Source: SSSZ01 sp016790965
GTDB lineage: Bacteria; Pseudomonadota; Gammaproteobacteria; Burkholderiales; Rhodocyclaceae
Assembly (NCBI GenBank): GCA_016790965.1
Contig: JAEUNZ010000013.1
Location: 40,084 to 104,083, forward strand
Reading direction: 5' to 3'
DNA: 64,000 nucleotides
Part shown: piece by piece, positions 8,899-18,292 of the stretch
How positions within the stretch are numbered: the stretch's first letter is position 1
Layout of the letters: each line of letters opens with the position of its first letter
The notes under the pieces: generated by a model
Database searches by the model: none
What the model saw: the letters and a program-made list of their open reading frames with translations, nothing else
Told to the model about the DNA's origin: nothing
Made by a program: the position numbers and the translations under genes

Positions 8899-11637
8899 TC
8901 AGAACTCTTCCCATTCGTCGTCCGGTCCAGAGACCGGCAGCTTCGCAGCGGGTTTCGGAACCCGGACCGCTTCGCTGTGTTGCAGGGCGGGTCTGGGACG
9001 GGTCTGGGGAGCGCGCTCGGGTGTCAGACGCCTGCTCTGCTGCGGCACAGACTCGCTACCCGTACGGAAGACGGCCACGGCGGAAGCGAGCGCATGGGCC
9101 TGCTCCTCCAGGCTTTCGGCCGCCGCAGCGGCTTCTTCCACCAAGGCCGCGTTCTGCTGCGTCACTTCGTCCATCTGGCTCACCGCCAGACTGACCTGCT
9201 CGATGCCCGAACTCTGTTCCCGGCTGGCCGAGGAAATATCCGCCATGATCTTCGCCACCCGCTCGATGGCTCCCACCACTTCTTCCATGGTCCGGCCCGC
9301 CTGCTCCACCTGCTTGTTGCCGGCTTCCACCCTTTCCACGGAATCCGAGATCAGTCCCTTGATCTCCTTCGCCGCCCCGGCGCTCCTTTGGGCCAGGTTT
9401 CTCACTTCCGTCGCCACCACGGCAAAACCCCGGCCCTGCTCCCCTGCCCGTGCAGCTTCCACTGCCGCGTTCAGGGCCAGAATATTGGTCTGGAAGGCTA
9501 TGCCGTCGATCACCCCGATGATGTCCGCAATCTTGGCGCTCGATTGGTGGATGGCGCTCATGGTCTGGACCACTTGTCCCACCACCGCCCCGCCCCGCAC
9601 CGCCACTTCCTGCGCGGATCCGGCCAGTTCGTTGGCTTGCCGCGCGTTGTCCGCGTTCTGCTTCACCGTGCTGGTCAGTTGCTCCATGCTCGACGCCGTC
9701 TCTTCCAGACTCGATGCCTGCTCCTCCGTCCGGCTCGACAAATCCTGATTGCCCGAGGCAATCTCCTTCGCCGCCGTGTTGATCGCCTCCGTCGCCCCCT
9801 TGATCTGGCCCACGATGTCCTGGAGGTTGTCCACCGTCGCGTTGGCGTCGTTCTTCAACTGGCCGAGCATTCCGCGATAGTCGGTCTCGATCCGCTGGCT
9901 CAGGTCCCCCTCGGACAGGCGGTTCAACATGGCCGCCACGTCACCCAGGGCGCGATTGTTGGCGTCGAGGAGGTCGTTGATGCCGGTGGACAATTTGCGG
10001 AAGAAGCCGGCCATCTTGCCGGCATCCAGACGCTGGCTGAAATCGCCCGCCACCGCGGCCTCGATGATTCCGGAGACCTCGCTTTCGAGCTTGACTTCGG
10101 CGGTGCGGTCGCGCCATTCGACGACAGTCCCCAGGCGCTCACCGCGGGCATTGGCAATCGGCGCGGCAACCAAGGCGAAATGGCGGCCACCGATGACCAA
10201 CTCGGTCCGGTAGCTCTCCCGCAGACCGGCAAGCATGTTGCGCTGATGAGCCGGATTCTTGTGGTAGCTGTCGATGTTCGACCCCAGGATGCCGTCGGCG
10301 CGGAAATTGGGCAGGTCGCGCCGCACGTCGGCTTCTGCCTGGCGCATCATTTCGATCACCGCGGTGTTGCAATAGATGATCTTGCCGTCCGGATCGGCAA
10401 CCATGACGTTGTTCGAGGTGACGTCGAGGGCGACCTTGATGCGCAGGTTCTCGTTGTTGGCCCGCGCATCGGTTTCGAGGCGATCCCGCAGTTGCTTCTG
10501 CATTTCGTCGAGGCGCCCGATCAGATGCCCGACTTCGTCGCGGCTCTCGGCACGCAGCGGAACGTCCAGGCGTCCGCCGGCAATCTGATCAAGGGCCGCG
10601 GAGGCTTGCACGATTCCGCGGTTCACCCGGCGCAGAATGACAAAGCCGATCGCGCCGGCCAGTCCGATAAGCGCCAGGGCGCCACCGAGAATCCACAGCC
10701 GCGTCGCGCCGATCCCGGCGATCCTTGCCAGGAGCATGGTGTCGAGGGAATTCGTCCCGTCGTCGTAAAGCTTGAACGACGTGTCGATCGCCCGCGTCGT
10801 CTCGTCGAAATAGCGGGTCGGGTCGTAGCTGAGGGCCTCAGCCCGCAGGATGTTCTGCTCGACATTGGTGACAAAGAGCGCAATCCCGCTCCGGGCCTCC
10901 TCGAACAGGGGCTTGAGATGGGTTGCCGCCTCCGGATTGGCTTCGATGACCTTGCCACCGGCGTTCAGAATCGCCCGCTCGCGCAGGCGCATTTCGGCCA
11001 GGGCGCCGATGAGCAGGTCGCGGCGTTCCTGGCCCAGGACCTTTTCCGTCAGGACCAGAGAGCCGAGCGCCCGGCTCTGCCCCATGCGCTCGGTGGCGGG
11101 AGGCAGTTCGATGATGCTCATCAGCATGGCGTAGAAACTGTCGAGGTCGGGGTCGAGAACCAACCCGGATCGATCGGCGACCGCCGCCATGGCGTCGAGG
11201 AGCGACGCGATCAACTCGCTATGTTTCTTGGTGTTGGTCTGCGGATCGAGGCTGGCGTAGCCGCTGCGCAGGGTTTGCCAGTCGGAACGGAATTTGTCCC
11301 AGCTGTCGATCTTTCCCAGATCCTTGCCGTGCACGGCAAGCGCCGCATCGACCTTCTGCAGCGCGCTATCGGCTCCCGCACGGGCCTTGTCCGCCCGCTC
11401 CCGGAACTGCTCCTTGCCGGCCAGCAGCGAAGTCGTCGATCCCCGATGTCGCTGGATGTCCTGGAGCACCAGGCGCATCTCGCGATGCACGGCGACCCCG
11501 GATCGCTCCAGTTCAGCAACCGTGATGCGCTCGTCGAACCCCTTGAGGAGCGTCACCGTGGGGACCGCAACGGCGACCGCGGCGAGCAGCCCGAGGGCGA
11601 AAAATTTGTTGGCGAGCTTTCCGGTGAGGGCATTCAT
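8899..11637 (-). CDS. Methyl-accepting chemotaxis protein with NIT-like sensor, HAMP and PAS
   Basis: This 912-residue transmembrane receptor begins with a signal anchor (about 10-32), followed by a helical periplasmic domain to about 315. Its pattern (VLQDIQRHRGSTTSLLAG) resembles nitrate/nitrite-sensing NIT domains. A second membrane segment lies near 320-342, then HAMP, a PAS-like domain (NNVMVADPDGKIIYCN), further HAMP-like helices, and the signalling domain with the hairpin tip EVRNLAQRS and FQTNILALNAAVEAARAGE. It ends in DDEWEEF, a CheR/CheB docking pentapeptide type. Its signalling region is nearly identical to that of the next receptor. The ligand cannot be told. Confidence 0.93.
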   Translation of the reverse strand: MNALTGKLANKFFALGLLAAVAVAVPTVTLLKGFDERITVAELERSGVAVHREMRLVLQDIQRHRGSTTSLLAGKEQFRERADKARAGADSALQKVDAALAVHGKDLGKIDSWDKFRSDWQTLRSGYASLDPQTNTKKHSELIASLLDAMAAVADRSGLVLDPDLDSFYAMLMSIIELPPATERMGQSRALGSLVLTEKVLGQERRDLLIGALAEMRLRERAILNAGGKVIEANPEAATHLKPLFEEARSGIALFVTNVEQNILRAEALSYDPTRYFDETTRAIDTSFKLYDDGTNSLDTMLLARIAGIGATRLWILGGALALIGLAGAIGFVILRRVNRGIVQASAALDQIAGGRLDVPLRAESRDEVGHLIGRLDEMQKQLRDRLETDARANNENLRIKVALDVTSNNVMVADPDGKIIYCNTAVIEMMRQAEADVRRDLPNFRADGILGSNIDSYHKNPAHQRNMLAGLRESYRTELVIGGRHFALVAAPIANARGERLGTVVEWRDRTAEVKLESEVSGIIEAAVAGDFSQRLDAGKMAGFFRKLSTGINDLLDANNRALGDVAAMLNRLSEGDLSQRIETDYRGMLGQLKNDANATVDNLQDIVGQIKGATEAINTAAKEIASGNQDLSSRTEEQASSLEETASSMEQLTSTVKQNADNARQANELAGSAQEVAVRGGAVVGQVVQTMSAIHQSSAKIADIIGVIDGIAFQTNILALNAAVEAARAGEQGRGFAVVATEVRNLAQRSAGAAKEIKGLISDSVERVEAGNKQVEQAGRTMEEVVGAIERVAKIMADISSASREQSSGIEQVSLAVSQMDEVTQQNAALVEEAAAAAESLEEQAHALASAVAVFRTGSESVPQQSRRLTPERAPQTRPRPALQHSEAVRVPKPAAKLPVSGPDDEWEEF
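9070..9830 (-). repeat. Duplicated receptor signalling module, copy 1
   Basis: The segment encoding the MCP signalling domain here matches the corresponding part of the neighbouring receptor (about 11810-12570). At protein level there are only about ten differences over some 230 residues. Near 9655-9830 the DNA is almost identical base for base. The sensor halves of the two genes are unrelated, so the similarity ends abruptly. Confidence 0.85.
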
Positions 11638-11672
11638 GACGCTGTCTCCCTATTCATTCCCTGACCGGGCGG

Positions 11673-14600
11673 TCAGAATTCTTCCCATTCGTCGTCCAGC
11701 GAGGTGGGCAGCGCCTTGGCGCTCTTGCGTCCACCGACTTTGTCGCCTGCCGGCAGTTGCGCGGGCGCCGCGCCGCGCAAGCGCCGGGGCGTCCCCTCGC
11801 TGCCGGTGCGGAAGACCGCCACCGCGGAGCTCAGGGCGTGCGCCTGTTCCTCCAGGCTTTCCGCCGCCGCCGCCGCTTCTTCCACCAGCGCCGCGTTCTG
11901 CTGCGTCACTTCGTCCATCTGGCTCACCGCCAGACTGACCTGCTCGATCCCCGAACTCTGTTCCCGGCTCGCCGACGAAATGTCCGCCATGATCTTCGCC
12001 ACCCGACGGATGGCGTCCACCACCTCCTCCATCGTCCGCCCCGCCTGTTCGACCTGCTTGTTGCCCGCTTCCACCCGCTCCACCGAGTCCGAGATCAGTC
12101 CCTTGATCTCCTTCGCCGCCGCCGCGCTGCGCTGCGCCAGGTTGCGCACTTCCGTCGCCACCACCGCGAAACCGCGGCCCTGTTCTCCCGCCCGCGCCGC
12201 TTCCACCGCCGCGTTGAGTGCCAGGATGTTGGTCTGGAAGGCGATCCCGTCGATCACTCCGATAATGTCCGCGATCTTGGCGCTCGCCTGGTGGATCGAG
12301 CTCATGGTCTGCACCACCTGGCCCACCACTTCCCCGCCCCGCACCGCCACTTCCTGCGCCGTCCCCGCCAGTTCGTTCGCCTGCCGCGCATTGTCCGCGT
12401 TCTGCTTCACCGTGCTGGTCAGTTGCTCCATGCTCGACGCCGTCTCTTCCAGACTCGATGCCTGTTCCTCCGTCCGGCTCGACAAATCCTGATTGCCCGA
12501 GGCAATCTCCTTCGCCGCCGTGTTGATCGCCTCCGTCGCCCCCTTGATCTGGCCCACGATGTCCTGCAGCCGGCTGACCGTCTGGTTGGCATCGTCCTTC
12601 AACTGCCCGAAGGTGCCCGAATACTCGGCGGCGATCGTCTGGGTGAGGTCGCCCTCGGCCATGGCGCCGAGCACCTTGACCACGTCGTCGAGGCCGCGCT
12701 GGCTGGTTTCCAGCAGGCGATTGAGATCGTTGGCCAGGGTCAGGAAAAAGCCGGTCTTGCCGGTCGCCGCGATGCGCCGGCTGAAATCGCCGTTGGCGGC
12801 TCCCGAGACGATGCCCGCCACTTCCTCCTCCACTGCGACTTCAGCGGTGCGGTCCACCCACTCGACCGCCGACCCCAGCCGCTGGCCGCGGTCGTTGATC
12901 ACCGGGGTAACGGTGAGGGCAAAGGTGCGCCCGCCGACCTTGATGGACGCCCGATGGGTACCCGAAAGCGAAGCCAGCAGGCCGCGCTGGTGGGCGGGAT
13001 TCTTGTGGAAGATGTCGATGTTCGCGCCCATCAGGTCGGCCCGCGAGAATTGGGGCAGATCCTTGCGAATGTCACTTTCGGCCAGCGCGAACATCTCGTG
13101 GATGGCCTTGTTCATGTAAATGATGTGGTTACCCGCATCGGCGATCATGACGTTGGTGGCCACGTTATCGAGGCCAATCTTTACCCGGGACATTTCATCC
13201 CCGGTCCTCCGCGCATCCGCGACCTCAAAGCCGAGGCGGTTCTGCATGGTTTCCAGGCCCTGCATCAAGCGCCCGATTTCGTCATTTGCTCCGACGGCAA
13301 TGGCGGTGGTGTAGTCCCCGCTGGACAGCGCCTGAAAGGTTGGAATCGCCGACTGGCGAAGGGGAATGATGATCAGGCGGCGCACCAGGAAATAAATTGC
13401 CGCAAGGATTGCCAGCATCATCACGGCGCCGACACCTGTGACCAGGATGCGCGTCCTTGCCGCCAACCCGTTGAACTCGTCGACGTAAGTGCCCCCCGCA
13501 AGCACCCATTGACCGTCAGCGACGCTTTCAAAAATGGCGATCTTCAGCCGGGCCTGGCGCTCGCCGAGTTCGCTGTTTAACCACGGGTAGACGATGCGTC
13601 CTGACTTGCGCTCGAGAATTTCGCGAATAAATTCACGGCCGCTATCGTCCTTGGCGCCGACGATATTCTGTCCTTCCTTGGCCGGATGGACGAGCAGGGT
13701 GCCGAAATCCTTGCCGGGGGTCGCGTTGAGGACGTAGAAGTAGCCGGTTTCTCCTATCCGCACCGCCTTGATCGCTTTTTTCAAGGCTTCGAATTCGCTG
13801 GAAACATCCACCCCCACGAATGTGGCACCGACGACCCTTCCGCCCTTGGCGACGATCGGTCGGTAGCTGGTGTAGTAGTCCTTGCCGAACAGCTTTGCCG
13901 GACCGACATAAGCCTTGTTCCCCGCCAAGGCCGCATAGGCGGGATGCTCTTTTGCCAGCGCGGTGCCAACCGCCCTTTCGCCGTTTTCCTTTTTTACCGA
14001 CGTCGTGACGCGAACGAAATCCTCACCCTTGCGAACGAAGAGGGTTGCCACCGCCCCGGTTTTTTGGGTGAAACGATCCACCTCGTTGAAGCGATTGTTG
14101 AGTATCTCCTTGGCACCATGCCGGAGGATCGGGGCATCGTCGGTCCCCTCCAGGGTGATCTCCTCGGGAAAGAGCCCCTCGAAGGCACCGTTCAAATGGT
14201 CAACCTCGCGCTTGGCGGCGTCGAGATTGCTGTCGACAGTTCCCTTGGCGAGGGCGACTACTCTCGCCAGATCGGCTTCCCCGGCCGCGGTCAGCGAATC
14301 CGACAATTTGGCTCCCAAGGTTACCGTGCCAATGCCGAGTGCCACGGCGCCGACGACGACACTGACGATGATCAGCTTGCTCGAGATTGACGCATCCCGC
14401 CATGCGGAACGGGCGCGAGCCAGCAATCCCGATCCGGCCACCCAGCCGTGTTCGATGCGTATGCCCGCTGCCTTCCCGCTGCGCAGCTTCCGGTAAACCT
14501 GTTCCGCGGCCTCGATCTTGTCGCGGGCCGGCTTGCGCCGGACAGACATGTAGCCGACAACCTGACCGTTTTCCCAGATCGGGGCGGCGTGCGCCTCAAC

Positions 14601-14882
14601 CCAGTAGTAATCGCCGTTCTTGCAGCGATTCTTGACATATCCGACCCAGGGCCGGCCTGCGCTCAGGTCCCTCCAGAGATCCTCGAAAGCCTCCGGCGGC
14701 ATGTCGGGATGGCGAACTAGATTGTGCGGTTCGCCGATCAGTTCTTTTTCCGAGAATCCGCTGATTTCCAGGAAATCCCGATTGACGTAGGTGATGCGGC
14801 CCTTGAGGTCGGTCCTGGAGACGATCAGGGTATCGTCCCCCAGGGGGATTTCCTTGTCGGTGACGGGCTGGTTGTTGCGCAT
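11673..14882 (-). CDS. Methyl-accepting chemotaxis protein with PAS, Cache, HAMP and second PAS
   Basis: This 1069-residue receptor starts with a cytoplasmic PAS domain of the Aer type (YVNRDFLEISGFSEKELIG; NGDYYWVEAHAAPIW). Then come a membrane segment near 165-190, a periplasmic Cache-like domain (FYVLNATPGKDFGTLLVHP, ending in DGQWVLAGGTYVDEF), a second membrane segment near 475-495, HAMP, another PAS, and the standard signalling domain. It ends in DDEWEEF like its neighbour. GAGGAG is well placed before the ATG. A receptor with both a cytoplasmic PAS and a periplasmic sensor may join redox/energy and ligand sensing; that is inference. Its signalling region is nearly identical to that at 8899-11637. 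Confidence 0.93.
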   Translation of the reverse strand: MRNNQPVTDKEIPLGDDTLIVSRTDLKGRITYVNRDFLEISGFSEKELIGEPHNLVRHPDMPPEAFEDLWRDLSAGRPWVGYVKNRCKNGDYYWVEAHAAPIWENGQVVGYMSVRRKPARDKIEAAEQVYRKLRSGKAAGIRIEHGWVAGSGLLARARSAWRDASISSKLIIVSVVVGAVALGIGTVTLGAKLSDSLTAAGEADLARVVALAKGTVDSNLDAAKREVDHLNGAFEGLFPEEITLEGTDDAPILRHGAKEILNNRFNEVDRFTQKTGAVATLFVRKGEDFVRVTTSVKKENGERAVGTALAKEHPAYAALAGNKAYVGPAKLFGKDYYTSYRPIVAKGGRVVGATFVGVDVSSEFEALKKAIKAVRIGETGYFYVLNATPGKDFGTLLVHPAKEGQNIVGAKDDSGREFIREILERKSGRIVYPWLNSELGERQARLKIAIFESVADGQWVLAGGTYVDEFNGLAARTRILVTGVGAVMMLAILAAIYFLVRRLIIIPLRQSAIPTFQALSSGDYTTAIAVGANDEIGRLMQGLETMQNRLGFEVADARRTGDEMSRVKIGLDNVATNVMIADAGNHIIYMNKAIHEMFALAESDIRKDLPQFSRADLMGANIDIFHKNPAHQRGLLASLSGTHRASIKVGGRTFALTVTPVINDRGQRLGSAVEWVDRTAEVAVEEEVAGIVSGAANGDFSRRIAATGKTGFFLTLANDLNRLLETSQRGLDDVVKVLGAMAEGDLTQTIAAEYSGTFGQLKDDANQTVSRLQDIVGQIKGATEAINTAAKEIASGNQDLSSRTEEQASSLEETASSMEQLTSTVKQNADNARQANELAGTAQEVAVRGGEVVGQVVQTMSSIHQASAKIADIIGVIDGIAFQTNILALNAAVEAARAGEQGRGFAVVATEVRNLAQRSAAAAKEIKGLISDSVERVEAGNKQVEQAGRTMEEVVDAIRRVAKIMADISSASREQSSGIEQVSLAVSQMDEVTQQNAALVEEAAAAAESLEEQAHALSSAVAVFRTGSEGTPRRLRGAAPAQLPAGDKVGGRKSAKALPTSLDDEWEEF
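11810..12570 (-). repeat. Duplicated receptor signalling module, copy 2
   Basis: This is the partner of the module at 9070-9830. The near-identity of DNA over long stretches, with different wobble bases elsewhere, points to gene conversion or recombination between the tandem receptor genes. Confidence 0.85.
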
Positions 14883-14939
14883 GGTCGTTCTCCTCGGCAG
14901 AAGGCCCGCCCCGGCGGGGCCGGCCGGCAGCGCACGCTC

Positions 14940-15431
14940 TCAGTCGGCGGCGTCCATCAGTTCCATATCCCGGCTGCTCATCAGCTGGGCGATGTCGGTG
15001 ACGATGAGCATGCGGTTTTCGATGGTCGCCAACCCCAGGATGTACTTGGTATCGAAGCTCGCCGAAAAATCGGGGGCGGGCCGAATCTGCTGCGGGGTCA
15101 TCGAAATGACGTCGGAGACGCTATCGACCACCACGCCGATCACTCGGCCAGCGACGTTCAGGATGATGACCACGGTAAAGGGGGTGTACTCGACCTGGGC
15201 CAGATTGAACTTGATGCGCAGATCAACGATGGGCACGATGATGCCTCGCAGGTTGATGACGCCCTTGATGAAGGGCGGCGCATTGGCGATCAGGGTCGGC
15301 GCCTCGTAGCCACGGATTTCCTGTACCTTGAGGATGTCGATGGCGTACTCCTCGGCCCCCAGGGTGAAAGTGAGAAATTCGCTGGCGACGAGATCCTCGT
15401 CGGCCACGGTGCCGGCTTGGCTGTTGTCCAT
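14940..15431 (-). CDS. cheW: Chemotaxis coupling protein CheW
   Basis: CheW links receptors to CheA in the signalling array. The protein is 163 residues from the ATG at 15431, chosen because AAGGAG precedes it at ideal spacing; a longer frame to 15491 overlaps cheA. The CheW fold markers are clear: EYAIDILKVQEIRGYE, IKGVINLRGIIVPIVDLR and GVVVDSVSDVI. It lies 19 bases downstream of cheA and before the receptor genes. It is the only stand-alone CheW in the window; two CheV proteins share its function. Confidence 0.96.
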   Translation of the reverse strand: MDNSQAGTVADEDLVASEFLTFTLGAEEYAIDILKVQEIRGYEAPTLIANAPPFIKGVINLRGIIVPIVDLRIKFNLAQVEYTPFTVVIILNVAGRVIGVVVDSVSDVISMTPQQIRPAPDFSASFDTKYILGLATIENRMLIVTDIAQLMSSRDMELMDAAD

Positions 15432-15450
15432 GTCTCGCTCCTTGGGGCCT

Positions 15451-17866
15451 TCAGGCCGCCTTCTGCAAATTCGATTTGGCCCGGCCGGCAAGGGCCGAGA
15501 CGTCGAGGATCAAAGCCACATGACCATCGCCCATGATGGTCGCTCCCGAAACGCAGGGCACCCGGCGGTAGTTGGCTTCCAGGCTCTTGATGACCACCTG
15601 GTGCTGCCCCACTAGGCCGTCGACGAAGAGCGCCGCCTTGGCGCCATCCGCCTCCAGGATGACCATGATGCCCTGCGTAAACTCCGTGACGGCCTTGTCG
15701 AGGTTGAAGAGTTCGCGCAGCACCACCACGGGCAGATACTCTCCCCGCACCTGGATCACCCGGGCGAGGTTGGAGAGGGTCTTGATGTCCCCCTCCTTGG
15801 GTTGCAGGGATTCCACCACCGAGGCCAGGGGAAGGATGTAGGTGTGCCCCCCCACCGCCACCGACATGCCGTCGAGAATGGCCAGGGTGAGGGGCAGGCG
15901 CACGGTCATGCGGGTGCCGATGCCGGCCATGGATTCGATATCGACCCGCCCGCCCATGGCCTGGATGTTACGCCGCACGACGTCCATGCCCACACCGCGG
16001 CCTGAAACGTCAGTGACTTGCTCGGCGGTGGAGAATCCAGCTTCAAAGATGAGATTGAAGACCTCGCCGTCGCTCATCTGATCGGAGACCTGCAAACCCT
16101 TTTCCCGCGCCTTTGAGAGAATCCTCTGGCGGTTGAGCCCGGCACCGTCGTCTCCCACCTCGATGACGATATTGCCGCCTTGGTGATAGGCCTTGAGGGT
16201 GATCGTCCCGGCCGGATTTTTGCCCGCGGCGACACGCTTCTCCGGCGACTCGATACCGTGATCCAGGCTGTTGCGGATGAGGTGGGTAAGGGGGTCGGTA
16301 ATTCGTTCGATGAGGCTCTTGTCGAGCTCCGTCGTTTCACCCGAGGTGCGCAACTCGACCTGCTTGCCCAGTTTGCCCGACAAGTCCCGCACCACCCGTG
16401 GAAAGCGCGAGAACACGAAGGAGATCGGCAGCATGCGGATGGACATCACCGATTCCTGCAAATCCCGCGTATTGCGCTCCAGTTGGGCGAGTCCAGAGGT
16501 CAGGCGTTCCGGCGCAGCATCCTGCAACTGCAGGGCACACTGTTGCAGCATGGCCTGGGTGATGACCAGTTCTCCCACCAGATTGATGAGCTGATCGACC
16601 TTTTCGACGCTCACGCGGATGGATGAGTCCCCTGCTGCGGCCGCCGGGGCGGCAGAGACCGGCTTGGGGCGGGAGGCAGGCTCCCGGCTTGCCGTCGTGG
16701 CGGGAACGGGGATCGCGGCGGCGGCCGTAGAAGGGGTCGGTGAGGGCGCTGCGGCGGGAGCCGCCGCCGGTGCCCCCGCCGGGAGCGGAGCAAAAAAGCC
16801 ATATCCCTCGCCCTCCTCTGCCGAAGCGGATTTGGCTGCGGTCGGGGCGTGGTCGCTCGTCGCCGCAGGGTTTGGCAGGGGCGCGAAGAAGCCAAAGCCG
16901 TCCCCTTCCTCGGCAGCCTGCGGCGCTGCCGCCGCAGGCAAAGGCGCGAAGAAGCCGTAGGCCCCCTCCGCCTCAGGCTTGGCCTCCGCCACCACGGCCG
17001 GTGCATCTCCGGGCAGGGGCGCAAAGAACCCATAGGAGGCGTCATCGGCCGCCGCACTGGGAAATGGATCGAAGAACCCATAGCCCTCGGCCTCGGCCGG
17101 GGTTCCGGGCGATCCTTCAAAGAGGCCAAAAACCTGTTCCCCCGAGGCGTTACGCGAGGCATCTTCGTCGACACGCCAGGCGCCTGCATCGGCGATGAAA
17201 TCGAGTTGCTCTTCGAAGGCCTCCCTGGCGGCCTCGGTGGTCAGCCGCAGTTGCCAGAAGCCGACCCCGTCGCTTCCGGGCTCCGGTTGTCCGAGAGTTT
17301 CAAGCCCCCCCAGGCGCCGCAAATCCTCGATGAAATTGCGCACGCCATCGCCCGCCGCCGAGGCTGCGGTGGGAACGAACTGGATGTCGTAGACCCCGAG
17401 GGCCGCTCCGCACCGGGACGGCAGGACCTGGGGCGGGGACCGCTTCAGTAGGTGGCGCCGCCGGCACCTCGCCGGAATCACCAGAGGAGAGCCGGCGCAG
17501 GCGCTCGCGCAGGGCCTCGGCCGCTTGCGGATCGACCTCCCCCTGCCCTTGGTGGGCGGCGAGCATGGCTTTGAGCAAATCGCCGGCTTCCAGAAAGGCG
17601 TCGACCATGTCCGCGCGCAGGGCAAGTTCCTGCTTGCGGATGCGGTCGAGAAGGTTTTCCAGGATGTGGGTGGTCTGGGAAAGATCGGTGAAGCCGAAGG
17701 TGCCCGCGCTGCCCTTGATCGAGTGGGCCGCCCGAAAAATGGCGTTCAGTTCCTCGGCGTCAGGATTGCCGACGTCGAGTCCGAGGAGTAGCGATTCCAT
17801 GGTGGCCAGGTGTTCTGCCGATTCCTCGAAGAACACCTGGTAGAACTGGCTCATGTCGATGGCCAT
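15451..17866 (-). pseudogene. cheA: Chemotaxis histidine kinase CheA, interrupted by a one-base frameshift
   Basis: The gene starts at ATG 17866 (AAGGGGGA upstream) with an intact Hpt domain, phospho-acceptor His48 (FRAAHSIKGSAG). Near 17395 the frame changes. The rest, from VYDIQFVP onward, continues in another frame through a P2-like segment, a linker with five copies of a YGFFAPLP-type motif, P3, the HATPase (THLIRNSLDHG, DDGAGL, GRGVGMDVV) and the CheW-like domain, to the stop at 15451. Removing one base from the C-run at 17394-17397 restores one frame of 805 codons. All other motifs are intact, so this is either a recent mutation, a phase-variable tract, or a sequence error. It lies between cheY and cheW, the normal place for the main chemotaxis kinase. 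Confidence 0.9.
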
Positions 17867-17909
17867 GATTCCCCCTTCCCTCGCGGGTTGGCGTGCGGTC
17901 GAACCGGCG

Positions 17910-18275
17910 TCAGCCGATGACCTTGCGGACGACTTCGATGAGCTTCTGGGGATCGAAAGGCTTGACCAGCCAGCCTGTGGCTCCCGCCGCACGGCCCTGG
18001 GCCTTCATGGCATCGGACGACTCGGTGGTGAGCATGAGGATGGGTACCGAGGCGTACTGGGGCATGCCGCGCAGACTCTTGATGAGCGTCAGCCCATCCA
18101 TGCGTGGCATGTTCTGGTCGGTCAGGACCAGATTGACGCTGCGTGCCTTGGCCTTGTCCAGGCCGTCCATGCCGTCGACGGCCTCGACCACCTCGTAGCC
18201 GGCACTCTTCAGGGTGAAAGACACCATCTGACGGATGGATGCGGAGTCATCTACTGCAAGTATGGTCTTGGCCAT
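17910..18275 (-). CDS. cheY: Chemotaxis response regulator CheY (copy next to cheA)
   Basis: This is a 121-residue stand-alone receiver. It has the acidic pair at Asp9/Asp10, acceptor Asp53 (LVLTDQNMPRMDG), the Thr in MLTTESS and Lys in VKPFD. It resembles the short CheY of tripartite cheY-cheA-cheW clusters rather than the FliM-binding type. It lies 43 bases upstream of cheA and 17 bases after the MCP-like gene. It may act as a phosphate sink or bind another target; this is not visible in sequence. Confidence 0.93.
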   Translation of the reverse strand: MAKTILAVDDSASIRQMVSFTLKSAGYEVVEAVDGMDGLDKAKARSVNLVLTDQNMPRMDGLTLIKSLRGMPQYASVPILMLTTESSDAMKAQGRAAGATGWLVKPFDPQKLIEVVRKVIG

Positions 18276-18292
18276 GTTGTCCCCTCATGGTT

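Noticed and set aside
8824..11664. A 946-codon open frame on the plus strand
   Set aside because: It is the antisense shadow of the receptor gene at 8899-11637. The protein is rich in His, Arg and Gly with no domain, as expected for the complement of GC-rich coding DNA.
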